Of a stretch of 64,000 nucleotides of DNA, positions 51,788 through 61,440 are shown one piece after another. Both the position numbers and the translations under genes were made by a program. The DNA comes from JANQUM01 sp047630355 (GTDB taxonomy: Bacteria; Bacteroidota; Bacteroidia; Cytophagales; Spirosomataceae), in the NCBI GenBank assembly GCA_047630355.1, contig JBLHXN010000002.1, forward strand, positions 1-64,000, in the 5' to 3' direction. The notes below the pieces were generated by a model. It did not search any database. It was not told where the DNA came from and worked only from the letters and a program-made list of their open reading frames with translations. Numbering within the stretch: position 1 is the first letter of the stretch; each line of letters begins with the position of its first letter.

Positions 51788-53264
51788 TTTTGTTACGGGT
51801 TGAATAAATGATTCTGCGAGGTTTAAAGGTTTCACCGTTAAACTTGTAAGGAAGTTGGAATACATTTCCCTTTTTGTTGGAAAAGTAAAGGTGCGAAGCA
51901 GAAGACTGCCGAGGGTGTCCGTCCGCCCAGAAAGCGTAAAAACCATCGTGATAATCAACGGGTTTTCGCGGGTACGAATGGTTCATTTTACTATTTGTGG
52001 TTAGCTTTTTTTTGCGTTTCCAGTTAGTTGAAGCATTAGATAATTCCCAGATTTCAATTTCTCCTCCGTTGTTATAATTGAACGGTTGATTTCCCGTGGG
52101 AGCAATAATTCGCCACGTTCCATCGTCGAAGTATAAAGAGCCATAGTCGTAATTATGATCTACTTGGGCAACCGTTTTTACTTGCCATTTTTGGTCGATA
52201 GATTGAATCGTTTTAAATAGGTGAGGCCCTTGATCCGAACCGGGGTTTGGACCAGTACTTTCGATGTAAGAAATCATTGGGTTTCCTGCGTCATCAAAAG
52301 CAATATCATTTATGTAAGTCAATTTTCCTTGTTTTTGGGCATCTAAAACTAAGGCGTTATTTTGCACAGAAGCCAATGGAACCTCTACACCTTCTCCGAA
52401 ACTATTTTGCCACGTTTTGCCAAAGTCGGTTGTTTCAAGATAATAAATATTTGTTCTGAAATCTAAACCCGCCCGATCCTTTGTGTCCGGGTGGTAATTA
52501 AATACGGAGGTTATTTTTAACCGTCCGTCTTTCAATCTTTTTACACCGCTTGACTGATAATGCCCTTCCTGTATTTTTCCGAGGTCGTTAATTTTTGACC
52601 ACGTTTTGCCGTCTTTGCTGGTTACGTAACCAATCGTGCGACGAGGCTTATTTTTTTTGTATTTTAAAACATCCTTTTCGTAATGAGTCATCAACCCGAA
52701 AAAGCCATTTTCAGCGTCGTAGTACATTTGTAAATAGGAGAAGTTATCGAAAGGGACTCGTTTGTCCTCTTTTTGATAAGTTGCATTGACTAATTCAAAT
52801 TTATCAATGCTAAAAGGTGCTGAACTCTTATGTATATACGAAGGTCGTTCTACGCCGTGCGAAGTAGAAAATAGCCAGATATAACCAGCTTTATCAAGAC
52901 TGATTACGGGATTGTCGTGGGCATCGTCCGTTTTTTTATCCAACACAATCGTTGGGCGGCTTACCGTTTGGGTTTTATGGTCGAAGAAAGCTACTTCATG
53001 CAGCAAACTTGGGTTTTCTTCTTTGGAAGATCCGCCGTAACAAAAGAAGGTTTTGTCAACCGCTTTTGAATAAACCGAAAATGGGTAGTGATTGGCGGGG
53101 TACGTTCCCAACCCTCCGCTGTATTTGTGAACGTACTCATTACTAGTTTTACCAATGTGATACCAAATTCCCCGAAAACCATCGTCTTTTTGGTTTAGCG
53201 TAACTGGCTTCTGAGCAACTGTGTTCAAAAATAAAAAAGATAAAAATACTCCGATATACTTCAT
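51774..53264 (-). CDS. BNR-type beta-propeller protein, candidate PL24/PL25-like lyase
   Basis: 496 residues from ATG 53264, which overlaps the upstream stop by ATGA. Signal peptide (1-17). Propeller features include FRGIWYHIGKTSNEYVHKYSGG, a repeated DNPVISLDKAGYIWLFSTSHG blade and BNR-like SKDGKTW. BNR_4-type propellers include the seven-bladed PL24 and PL25 ulvan lyases and related enzymes. Placement between two heparinase-type genes supports a lyase or glycan-binding role. No rhamnosidase or sulfatase is present, so ulvan is not established. Confidence 0.72.
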   Translation of the reverse strand: MKYIGVFLSFLFLNTVAQKPVTLNQKDDGFRGIWYHIGKTSNEYVHKYSGGLGTYPANHYPFSVYSKAVDKTFFCYGGSSKEENPSLLHEVAFFDHKTQTVSRPTIVLDKKTDDAHDNPVISLDKAGYIWLFSTSHGVERPSYIHKSSAPFSIDKFELVNATYQKEDKRVPFDNFSYLQMYYDAENGFFGLMTHYEKDVLKYKKNKPRRTIGYVTSKDGKTWSKINDLGKIQEGHYQSSGVKRLKDGRLKITSVFNYHPDTKDRAGLDFRTNIYYLETTDFGKTWQNSFGEGVEVPLASVQNNALVLDAQKQGKLTYINDIAFDDAGNPMISYIESTGPNPGSDQGPHLFKTIQSIDQKWQVKTVAQVDHNYDYGSLYFDDGTWRIIAPTGNQPFNYNNGGEIEIWELSNASTNWKRKKKLTTNSKMNHSYPRKPVDYHDGFYAFWADGHPRQSSASHLYFSNKKGNVFQLPYKFNGETFKPRRIIYSTRNKNEKD

Positions 53265-55123
53265 TTCCAATCAGCTAATTTTTTCACTTTCACTTTACGC
53301 TTAGATGAATCGGGCACGAGCATTACTGTGAAATCATAGGCTTCGTTTGCTTTGAGATCAACCTCAAAACCGACGCGAATTATTCCTTTGTTTTCGGCGT
53401 CGTAGTCGTGAACGGGTTCTGCGGACCACTTTTTGAGTTTAACTTCCTGTTTGGAAATTACTATTAACGCCACACTTTTACCATTTTGCGTGAGCGTAAT
53501 TTGATTCTTTCCGGCTATCTCTGCATCGGCGGGCGTGACCATTGTCCATTGCATCTTTGTCGGGTTGTGACCCGTTTCGATTTCATCCTTAATTACTACA
53601 ATTTCTTTATCCATTATAGCTACGCCCCGCTTGGCAGTCCTTACTTTATTGGCGTAAACGGGCGTCATATCCGTGACGGCACTCATGAAGTTCTTACGGT
53701 CAGTTTGTTGGATTATTTCAGATTTACCATCTACCAATTGGAATTCGTTATCAAACGTAAGCGTGTTATGGTAGCGGTTATTATAACGCAGTATTTTCCA
53801 ACGCTCTCCGTCCTGCTCTTTATCCCATAGCTTGACTCCTTTCGATTCCAGAGATTGGTAATTTTGCATTCCTAAATCCATTGCCCAGCGTTCGCCATTG
53901 GTATCCATCACAAATGAGCCGATGTCCATGTGTCCGTGGTTTACGGAGGGTGATCCGCTCTTTAATCCAACAAAAATTGCGTTGGGGTCTGTCCAGGAAG
54001 TTCGCATCATCACCACGGGATTTTTACCTTCTCCCTGCCAAAAAAGTTTGCTTGGTGGTGGTGAATTTTCAAAAGATAATCCTTTTCCCCAAATCATTAC
54101 TGAGGGGAAAATTCGATCCGAGAGGCGATAGGTTTTATTTTCTACAAATTCATTTTGTCCATAAATTAACGACGGATTGTTCGCTTTTGAGGCAAACCAA
54201 AAAATGGTGGGTTCAAAGCGTTTTTCTCGGAGATGACCCGCGTCGGAATAATTAAAGGCATAGCCACTTGCTCCAATCATGTGCTGTTTGTATTCGGCAG
54301 TTGCCAGAAATCCCGGCGTATTTGTCAACCCAAAATCTGTATCGTAAACTTTTTCAATGGCATTCAAGAAAAGTACGTTGAATGATGTTCCGTAGGTCCA
54401 ATACGAATCCCCTTCGGGGTACGCACCGGAAGGTTGGTAATCTTTCATGGGCAATTTGATAGTTTCTACCGCTCGCTCTATCGTCTTCTGTGCGAGTTCG
54501 GGAGCATCTTCGTAAACTGCCAATGCTCCAAATGTCATTCCGGCATTGCAAACCTGATTCCAGTTGTGGGATGCTTTTAAAAACCAGTTATATTTTTTAT
54601 CGTAAGATGGTTCAATTCCCTTCGTCAGAATTGCCTCACGGATAATTTCTTTAGAACTCGTTGACAAATCATTGAAAAGCCAATCGTACCCAATAGCCGC
54701 CGCCATGGTCATTTCTGCCACGTCTAAAAAGTGTGTTGGATTCCAGTCTGTAAATTGTGCTATTTTGAGTAACTCTTCCTCGGCACGATTAAAATATCTT
54801 TTATCTTCCGTCATGCGGAATGCGTACGACAGGAAGTAGGTGCGTCTTAGGGCTTCGCGGGAAACAGAAAGTAACCGCCTTCCGATTTGTTTGCGTTCCA
54901 GCGTTTCGAGCGAAATAATGGCGTCGGCTTCTCCCAAAATATCTTCGTGGATTTGTCTCCAGTATTTGTCGCTTTGTATGTTGTTTTGAATGTTCTGCAA
55001 GTCGCTGTCGAAGAGCAATAAACGCGGATGCGACTGACTAATATTTTGCGGAATATTTACTTGCCCGTTAACCAGCAGAGAGCTGATTATGACGAGAAGA
55101 AATAGTGTAGTGAGCTTTTTCAT
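53261..55123 (-). CDS. Second heparinase II/III-family lyase candidate
   Basis: 620 residues from ATG 55123 (MKKLTTLFLL signal). The alpha/alpha toroid (about 35-330) has SHNWNQVCNAGMTFGALA and PSGAYPEGDSYWTYG, typical of PL15/PL17/PL12-like enzymes. The beta domain has VNHGHMDIGSFVMD and WAMDLGMQNY. It is distinct in sequence from the first lyase and probably has a complementary cleavage mode. It is the first enzyme gene after susD, separated by a terminator. Confidence 0.82.
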   Translation of the reverse strand: MKKLTTLFLLVIISSLLVNGQVNIPQNISQSHPRLLLFDSDLQNIQNNIQSDKYWRQIHEDILGEADAIISLETLERKQIGRRLLSVSREALRRTYFLSYAFRMTEDKRYFNRAEEELLKIAQFTDWNPTHFLDVAEMTMAAAIGYDWLFNDLSTSSKEIIREAILTKGIEPSYDKKYNWFLKASHNWNQVCNAGMTFGALAVYEDAPELAQKTIERAVETIKLPMKDYQPSGAYPEGDSYWTYGTSFNVLFLNAIEKVYDTDFGLTNTPGFLATAEYKQHMIGASGYAFNYSDAGHLREKRFEPTIFWFASKANNPSLIYGQNEFVENKTYRLSDRIFPSVMIWGKGLSFENSPPPSKLFWQGEGKNPVVMMRTSWTDPNAIFVGLKSGSPSVNHGHMDIGSFVMDTNGERWAMDLGMQNYQSLESKGVKLWDKEQDGERWKILRYNNRYHNTLTFDNEFQLVDGKSEIIQQTDRKNFMSAVTDMTPVYANKVRTAKRGVAIMDKEIVVIKDEIETGHNPTKMQWTMVTPADAEIAGKNQITLTQNGKSVALIVISKQEVKLKKWSAEPVHDYDAENKGIIRVGFEVDLKANEAYDFTVMLVPDSSKRKVKVKKLADWK

Positions 55124-55188
55124 GTTTGGGTTAGGTATTGTTTTCCGTTTGATGGAAGCGAACAAGGCGTTTCAAATGAGTTGAAAAA

Positions 55189-55218
55189 AGTAAACCACAA
55201 AAATTTTTGTGGTTTACT
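55189..55218 (-). terminator. Intrinsic terminator between susD and the lyase genes
   Basis: A perfect inverted repeat: AGTAAACCACAAAAA (55189-55203) and TTTTTGTGGTTTACT (55204-55218), followed on the minus strand by TTTTTTCAAC. It lies 24 nt past the susD stop and would reduce transcription into the enzyme genes. Confidence 0.82.
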
Positions 55219-55241
55219 AAAACTGTTAACCTATGAAGTTC

Positions 55242-57011
55242 TTATTCCCAACCCGGATTTTGCCCGATATTTGGGTTCTGTGCCAGAGTGTTCAACGGAA
55301 TTGGCCATAAGTAATCACGACCTTCGTTGAACGTTGGTACGGCAAAGTCTGAGCCGGCATAAGGATCTAAGTATTCTTTGCCATTTTCTGGGTCAGTGTA
55401 TAAACCAATCACAGAACCAGCATAGCGGGTCTTCTGCTCAGCATTCATTGCTAAACCAAGAGATTTTTTCTCCAACTTCTTTCCTTGCTTCCAACGGCGG
55501 ATATCATCATAACGATAACCTTCGTTAAACAGCTCTACACGTCGTTCACGACGAATTTCTGCGAGTAAAGGTGATATTCCATCCGAAGTATAACGTGAAT
55601 CAACCGGAACATCTGAGATATTCAAGTGAGGCATAGCAACACGGTCACGGAGTTTATTGATTGTCATGTCAAGATCAGCCTGCGTAATTGTGCCCAATTC
55701 GGCTTTCACCTCAGCATTGATTAAAAGTACCTCGGCAAAACGCATAACGATGGCGGGTGATTCAGCGGTATTAAACGCTTTACCTATCATATCATCGGCG
55801 TTATAATTCTTAATTACGTGGTAGCCAGTATTGGTTTGGCGGCCACCCGCCATTCCGTTAATGCGAGGGTAATCACGCGTATCACCATTATGGAATTTAT
55901 ACAAGCGAGCATCGTCTGGATGAAGAACTGTCTGACGCATCCGTGGGTCACGATTCACGAAAGTGTCTTCGATGGTCTCGTCTCCCTGATACAAAGATGA
56001 TGTCGTAATTGGTTGACCATCGGTACATAAATAGTCTTCTACGAAATCACGGGTAGCTCCACCGTGGTATTGGAAATACGACTGTACGTGGTTGGTGAAA
56101 ATACCTAAGTTATATTTACGCCAGTACATCACTTCAGGGTTACCACTAACGTCGAGTGTCCGCATGTACGAATTATAGTCTGTGTCTGGATTACCTGTAT
56201 TGAAAATACTGTAAGGACCTTGGTCAATTATTTCTTGTGACGCTTCAGCGGCTTTTTGCATGAATTTGTCACCACCTGGAAGTCCGTGATATTTCCTCCA
56301 AGTACCTTCAAACAAACATACTCTTGCCTGAACGAGCAATGCACACCAACGATTCAAACGTCCCGGAGCGTTCCCATCACCCCAATTATCAGGTAAGTTT
56401 GTTGCGGCAAATTCAAGGTCTTCAAAGATTTTGTCCATTGCTTCTACACGAGGCATTCTTTCAGCAAAGAGTTCCTCTGATTCTGTATTGAGCTCTTTTT
56501 CAATGTACGGAACATCTCCAAACTTGCTTACCTTATCAGCGTAAAACCAGCCACGGAAGAGTCTTGCTTCGCCAATATATTGATTTCGGACTCCTTCTGA
56601 GACATCTGCTCTGCCATAATTTGCCATTCCAATATTAATGGCACGTACGAAGTCCCAGCCCTTGTAACCATAGAAATCTGGGTTTCCAGGGACTTGATAT
56701 TTACCCGACCTTACCTGCATGTAGAAGGTGTGGCGTGGATGCCGGGCGGTAGCGTTATCTGACAATTCGTCAAGATACCACCTGCTGTACCGATGACTGT
56801 CGAAACCGTCATCGTGAGCCATCAGGATAGGCACATTGTCATCGTTACGAGCAATGTTATACAAGCTGTTGTTGTAAACTGCCAGATCATTCTCTGTATT
56901 CCAAAACGTATCGTTGGAAACCGCATCTAACGGGACTCTTTCCAGAAATTCGTCATTACAACTTGTTCCTACAAACAAGAGTGCAATTAATGCTATTATT
57001 TTATTTTTCAT
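55242..57011 (-). CDS. SusD/RagB-family glycan-binding lipoprotein
   Basis: 589 residues from ATG 57011. Lipobox VGTSC (Cys18) then the SusD N-terminus (DEFLERVPLDAVSNDTFWNTENDLAVYNNSLY) and TPR-like helices. The C-terminal region has IRRERRVELFNEGYRYDDIRRW and YLWPIPLNTLAQNPNIGQNPGW. It is the outer-membrane partner that lids SusC and binds oligosaccharide. It begins 20 nt after the susC stop. Confidence 0.96.
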   Translation of the reverse strand: MKNKIIALIALLFVGTSCNDEFLERVPLDAVSNDTFWNTENDLAVYNNSLYNIARNDDNVPILMAHDDGFDSHRYSRWYLDELSDNATARHPRHTFYMQVRSGKYQVPGNPDFYGYKGWDFVRAINIGMANYGRADVSEGVRNQYIGEARLFRGWFYADKVSKFGDVPYIEKELNTESEELFAERMPRVEAMDKIFEDLEFAATNLPDNWGDGNAPGRLNRWCALLVQARVCLFEGTWRKYHGLPGGDKFMQKAAEASQEIIDQGPYSIFNTGNPDTDYNSYMRTLDVSGNPEVMYWRKYNLGIFTNHVQSYFQYHGGATRDFVEDYLCTDGQPITTSSLYQGDETIEDTFVNRDPRMRQTVLHPDDARLYKFHNGDTRDYPRINGMAGGRQTNTGYHVIKNYNADDMIGKAFNTAESPAIVMRFAEVLLINAEVKAELGTITQADLDMTINKLRDRVAMPHLNISDVPVDSRYTSDGISPLLAEIRRERRVELFNEGYRYDDIRRWKQGKKLEKKSLGLAMNAEQKTRYAGSVIGLYTDPENGKEYLDPYAGSDFAVPTFNEGRDYLWPIPLNTLAQNPNIGQNPGWE

Positions 57012-57030
57012 CGATATCAAATTTTAAAGA

Positions 57031-60000
57031 TTAAAGAGAAAGGTTAACGCCAAGTGTGAAAATACGCTGCATTGGATATTCAATAGCAGTACTGAATATC
57101 GACTCCGGGTCAAGTGGTTTTCTCAAAGTCGTAAATTCCCAAAGGTTTGCACCCACAACAAATATTTGTAGGTTCTCCATACCAATTTTATTTACAGCAC
57201 CTGTTGGCAAATCATAACCAAAACGTAGGTTCTTTAAACGGATAAATCCGGCGTTTTGTAAATAACGAGACTGCTGCTGAAGGTTCTTTTTATCATTTGT
57301 TGAAATGTGGGCAGCCGGGAAATAAGCATCTCTGTTATCTTCTGTCCAGGTCTCTGTCAGGAAGTAACGCTCTACGTGACCCGCATTGAAGGGGAAGAAC
57401 CACGTCCAGTTACCAGATGATGGCCAGAAATCACGTCTTCCAATTCCTTGAAAGAAGATGTTGGCACTGAAGTTTTTGTATCGCAGGGTACTATTGATAC
57501 CAAACGAATAACGTGGTGTTTCGTTCCCGATTATCTTACGATCACCCGGGTCATCTACGGTATTACTACCGGGGCTAATAATTCCGTCACCGTTTAAGTC
57601 AGCGTACTGAATATCACCTGCTCTCCAGTTGTTACCAATACGGGATTGGTCAGGAGCAGCGGCTACTGCGTCATCAGACTGAAAGATGCCGACGGTTTCG
57701 TAACCCCAAATCTCTCCTAATTGCTGACCCACGCGGAAAGTATTATTAATCGCCCCGGTTGGGTTTTCAAACTTCGTGATTGTCGCTGTTGCATCGGCAA
57801 GTGCCAATGATACATCGTAGCTGAAGTCTTTTCCTACCCGATCTCTCCACGTTATGCTGGCTTCCCAACCGCGAGTACGAAGATCAGCGGCGTTTTCTTT
57901 CGGTGCATCCGTTCCTAAAATATCAGGATACGCCACGTTCATTAACATGTTCTTGGTATCTCTTGTATAGACATCAAATGACGCGTCTAATTTGTTGTTC
58001 CACAATGAAACGTCCAAGCCGATATTCTGGGAAGCAACAGTTTCCCAAGTCAAAGAAGGGCTAACTAACCCGGGAGCAGAGACAAACGGAATCTGACCGC
58101 TTGAGAATTGATACGGAGATAACCCCGCACCTAAAGTAGCGATAGACGGGTAATATACTTGTGTGTTTCCATTTTGCAGCGTTTGGTTTCCTAACTGACC
58201 GTAAGAAGCACGGACTTTGAGATTATTTAACCACGTGATGTCTTGCATAAATGCTTCCTCACTAATTCTCCAACCACCAGAAACCGACGGGAAGAAACCA
58301 AAGCGTGATTCGGTAGGGAATCGTGAAGAACCGTCATAGCGACCGTTGAACTCTATTAAGTAGCGATCATCGAAGATATAGTTTAGACGATAAAACGCAC
58401 CACGAACGGAAAAGTCCTCTTCCGAACCAAAGGTCTGTTGGATACCCGTGGTTGCCGTGATATTAGGAACTAACGGACTGATTAGTCCAAAAGCTCTGGC
58501 ACCTACGAAACGATAGTTACCGTCTTCTTGGTTAAAACCAGCCAGTAAATTTACATTGTGTTGAGTAGGTAGCATCGGGAAGCTGTACTCACCGTAAATG
58601 TTTAGTACATTGTAACGGTTTGTCCGTGTTTCATTTCTGACAAAATCATTTCCGCTAAACCCATTAGTTATCGGGCTTGGACTTGTTAGGTCATTTGAAA
58701 CAATTTCAACTTTACTTTGTACGTCTTTATACTCACGGTTAAATGAGTTGTGAGAGTAACTTCCAATAATTTTCAGCCCTTCTGCTGGCGTAAGGGTTAG
58801 CCCTTGCGTTAACCAAATGTCATTATTAGTAAACGTCCTTCTTCCACCATCCAATAGGTACGGAAACCAGTTTGTTCCACCAAAGTACTTTCCGATGAGT
58901 GGTTCGTATTGGTCACGGTCTCCTTGTTCGAGGTAAAATGGAAGGTCAGGAAACTGGACGGGCATAATGGGATTGACACGAGCCAGTGAATTAATGTTAA
59001 CATCCCAGTTGTAAAAAGTAGGCTTATCACTATTCTGCTGATTGAAAATAACTTTCTCATTTAGTGTTAGCCATTTATTGATTTTGAAGTCAGCTTTCAT
59101 CATCAAGTTGTAACGCTTGAATTTCTCATTATTTGCTGGCTTAATGTAACCATCCTTGCTTAGGTGACCAAGTGATAAATAATAGCTACTCTTTTCTGAT
59201 CCACCCGAAACAGATACGTCGTACTGTTGGGTCGGGGCGAAGTCAGTCATGATTTGATCCTGATAGTTATTGTTCCCGTAGAAACGTAAGTCTCCATCAA
59301 AAACTCCCCAAGCATTCTCATCGGTAGGATTTTCTGACCAACGTCTTGTTCCTTCTACATAATCGTCATCGTAATTTGGAGCACCATTAGTACGAATATT
59401 TGCTAAGTTACGAGCATTCACAAACTCATGTGGATCTGTAATAGGATCCATGTTAAAGATAGGTTGAGCCAAAGATATTTGTGAACTGACATTGACTCTT
59501 ATTTTTCCGGCGGAACCGGATTTGGTTTCAATCAAAATAACACCAAAAGCGGCACGGGCACCGTAAACAGCCGCCGCAGCGGCATCTTTCAATACCGATA
59601 CACTTTTAATATCGTTCGGGTTGATGCGGTTAATATCCATCGGAACGTTGTCCACTAACACAAGTGGAGAGCCGCCGTTTATGGAATTAAAACCACGAAT
59701 GTTAAATTCGGGCGATTGCGATGGATCACCATTCTGTACGGTTACGTTCAGGTTAGGAATTACGCCTTGAAGACCTTCTCCCACGTTTGCGATGGGCCGA
59801 CTTTCGAGGCGTTCGGCGGTTGCCACGCCTACTGAACCGGTTAAGTTGACCTTTTCTTGCGTACCGTAACCAACCACTACGATTTCAGCGAGGGTTTTTT
59901 GATCCTCTTCTAAAGTAACGTTAATAGCAGTTTGGGTACCCACTTTTATTTCTTTCGGCAGAAAACCGATAAAAGTGAATACCAGTACATCGTTCGGGGA

Positions 60001-60213
60001 ATTTGTTGTCAGACGGTAATCCCCATTCGCATCTGTTGAAGTACCTTTTGTAGTACCTTTGATTTGCACACCAACGCCCACCATAGATTCACCAGCGGGG
60101 TCGGTCACTTTGCCGCTTGTAGTTTGAGCTGCTACATCGAAACTGCTTGTTGTAAACAGTAGCACGCAGCAAAAACATGCAGTGAAAAATGTTTGAAGTA
60201 GATTTTTGTTCAT
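57031..60213 (-). CDS. SusC/RagA-family TonB-linked outer-membrane importer
   Basis: 1060 residues. Signal peptide (about 1-29), carboxypeptidase-like domain (about 32-105, SGKVTDPAGESMVGVGVQIKG), TonB box region (VVVGYGTQEK), plug (PEFNIRGFNSINGG, VLKDAAAAAVYGARAA) and a barrel ending LGVNLSL. It imports lyase products of the target glycan. It is first in the PUL transcript and is divergent from the LacI-type regulator. Confidence 0.97.
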   Translation of the reverse strand: MNKNLLQTFFTACFCCVLLFTTSSFDVAAQTTSGKVTDPAGESMVGVGVQIKGTTKGTSTDANGDYRLTTNSPNDVLVFTFIGFLPKEIKVGTQTAINVTLEEDQKTLAEIVVVGYGTQEKVNLTGSVGVATAERLESRPIANVGEGLQGVIPNLNVTVQNGDPSQSPEFNIRGFNSINGGSPLVLVDNVPMDINRINPNDIKSVSVLKDAAAAAVYGARAAFGVILIETKSGSAGKIRVNVSSQISLAQPIFNMDPITDPHEFVNARNLANIRTNGAPNYDDDYVEGTRRWSENPTDENAWGVFDGDLRFYGNNNYQDQIMTDFAPTQQYDVSVSGGSEKSSYYLSLGHLSKDGYIKPANNEKFKRYNLMMKADFKINKWLTLNEKVIFNQQNSDKPTFYNWDVNINSLARVNPIMPVQFPDLPFYLEQGDRDQYEPLIGKYFGGTNWFPYLLDGGRRTFTNNDIWLTQGLTLTPAEGLKIIGSYSHNSFNREYKDVQSKVEIVSNDLTSPSPITNGFSGNDFVRNETRTNRYNVLNIYGEYSFPMLPTQHNVNLLAGFNQEDGNYRFVGARAFGLISPLVPNITATTGIQQTFGSEEDFSVRGAFYRLNYIFDDRYLIEFNGRYDGSSRFPTESRFGFFPSVSGGWRISEEAFMQDITWLNNLKVRASYGQLGNQTLQNGNTQVYYPSIATLGAGLSPYQFSSGQIPFVSAPGLVSPSLTWETVASQNIGLDVSLWNNKLDASFDVYTRDTKNMLMNVAYPDILGTDAPKENAADLRTRGWEASITWRDRVGKDFSYDVSLALADATATITKFENPTGAINNTFRVGQQLGEIWGYETVGIFQSDDAVAAAPDQSRIGNNWRAGDIQYADLNGDGIISPGSNTVDDPGDRKIIGNETPRYSFGINSTLRYKNFSANIFFQGIGRRDFWPSSGNWTWFFPFNAGHVERYFLTETWTEDNRDAYFPAAHISTNDKKNLQQQSRYLQNAGFIRLKNLRFGYDLPTGAVNKIGMENLQIFVVGANLWEFTTLRKPLDPESIFSTAIEYPMQRIFTLGVNLSL

Positions 60214-60286
60214 GAGTTGAATAAATTTATTGAATTGTAATTTAGGGTAAAAAAACTGGATTAATCAATGTGGCGTAAAGCTATAT

Positions 60287-60306
60287 TTACGCAATCGTTT
60301 TCGTAA
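60287..60306. promoter_or_regulatory. Likely LacI-family operator between susC and the regulator
   Basis: TTACGCAATCGTTTTCGTAA is a 20-bp imperfect palindrome (8 of 10 half-site positions symmetric) with a central CG-containing core, the form expected for a LacI-type site. It is 73 nt from the susC ATG and 73 nt from the regulator ATG, so it could control both. An overlapping GCGTAAA-N6-TTTACGC inverted repeat lies just to the left. Confidence 0.65.
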
Positions 60307-60379
60307 ATTTGAAGAAACTATTTTTAAACCTTTGAGTAGTGATTCAAGGTTTGCTTTCTAAAAATGTTAATATAGCAAT

Positions 60380-61408
60380 ATGGGAGAAGTGACAATTAAA
60401 GATATTGCGATTGCCTTAGGAATGGCTCCTTCTACAGTTTCGAGGGCATTGCGGGGAAGCTACGAAATAAACGAAAAGACCCGTTTGCGGGTAGAGAAGT
60501 ACGCCCAGCAAGTGAATTACCGTAGAAATACAATTGCTCAGAGTCTGCGGGAAAAACGGACGAGGGTATTGGGGGTTGTTGTACCTGAGATTTCTAACAA
60601 CTTTTTTTCGGAAGTTATAAATGGGATTGAAGACGAGGCCTTTACCAGAGGATATCAAATCTTGATTTTTCAAACCCACGAATCTTTTGAACGAGAAAAG
60701 CAGACGGTTCAGCAACTTTATGAGCGTCGGGTTGATGGATTACTTATCAGCCTGTCGGGCCAAACCACAGACATTGAACACTTAAGCAGATACAGAAAGG
60801 AAGACCTGTCGGTGGTTTATTTTGATCGGGTTCCGGAAGGAGAGGAGGTTGATAAGGTAGTAGTTGATAGTTTTGAGGGAGTATACAGTGCTGTAAATTG
60901 GATGGTCTCAAATGGCATGCGGAAGATTGCTCTGCTCACCAGCCCGCCGGATATTTACATTACTAAAAAACGATTAGCTGGCTACACTCAGGCTTTAGAG
61001 GATAATGGCATTACTTACAATGAGGAGCTGATAAAATATTGCGGTTTTGAACCTTGGGAAGCTCACGAAGCCATCAAAGAATTAATTGATAACCACCAAC
61101 CGGACGGTTTTATAACTTGTGCCGATCGTCTCACGATTGATAGTTATGAGGAATTCAAACGGCAACTTACTATAGGGAGTACGTCGTTAGTGCCATTTTT
61201 CGGATTTACGAACATCAACGTAGCTCATTTGCTTGATCCGCCGATAAACGCCATCGTCCAACCCGCTTACGAGATGGGAAGTAAGGCGGCGAAGCTGCTC
61301 ATTGATAAGTTAGAATATAATGAAAACAAACATTCGAACCGAAAGCCATCCACTACACCCACGGAAGCTAAGTTGAAAACTAAATTAAAAATACACTTCG
61401 TGGAATAA
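60380..61408 (+). CDS. LacI-family transcriptional regulator
   Basis: 342 residues. Helix-turn-helix TIKDIAIALGMAPSTVSRAL (about 5-24), hinge YRRNTIAQSLREKRT, then the periplasmic-binding-like sensor domain (about 58-330, VVPEISNNFFSEVINGIEDEA). It probably represses or activates the divergent susC operon in response to a uronate intermediate such as KDG. The effector is an inference. An operator-like palindrome is in the shared leader. Confidence 0.93.
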   Translation: MGEVTIKDIAIALGMAPSTVSRALRGSYEINEKTRLRVEKYAQQVNYRRNTIAQSLREKRTRVLGVVVPEISNNFFSEVINGIEDEAFTRGYQILIFQTHESFEREKQTVQQLYERRVDGLLISLSGQTTDIEHLSRYRKEDLSVVYFDRVPEGEEVDKVVVDSFEGVYSAVNWMVSNGMRKIALLTSPPDIYITKKRLAGYTQALEDNGITYNEELIKYCGFEPWEAHEAIKELIDNHQPDGFITCADRLTIDSYEEFKRQLTIGSTSLVPFFGFTNINVAHLLDPPINAIVQPAYEMGSKAAKLLIDKLEYNENKHSNRKPSTTPTEAKLKTKLKIHFVE

Positions 61409-61440
61409 AGCAACTGCTAGATTATATCATTCAAAGTCGC

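Noticed and set aside
51788..51958. Longer N-terminus for the first lyase
   Set aside because: The added 57 residues are antisense-free read-through of the upstream gene in another frame and would hide a perfect signal peptide at Met58.
49850..55123. Definite ulvan degradation locus
   Set aside because: The propeller is only similar in type to PL24/PL25, and no sulfatase, rhamnosidase or xylosidase is found.
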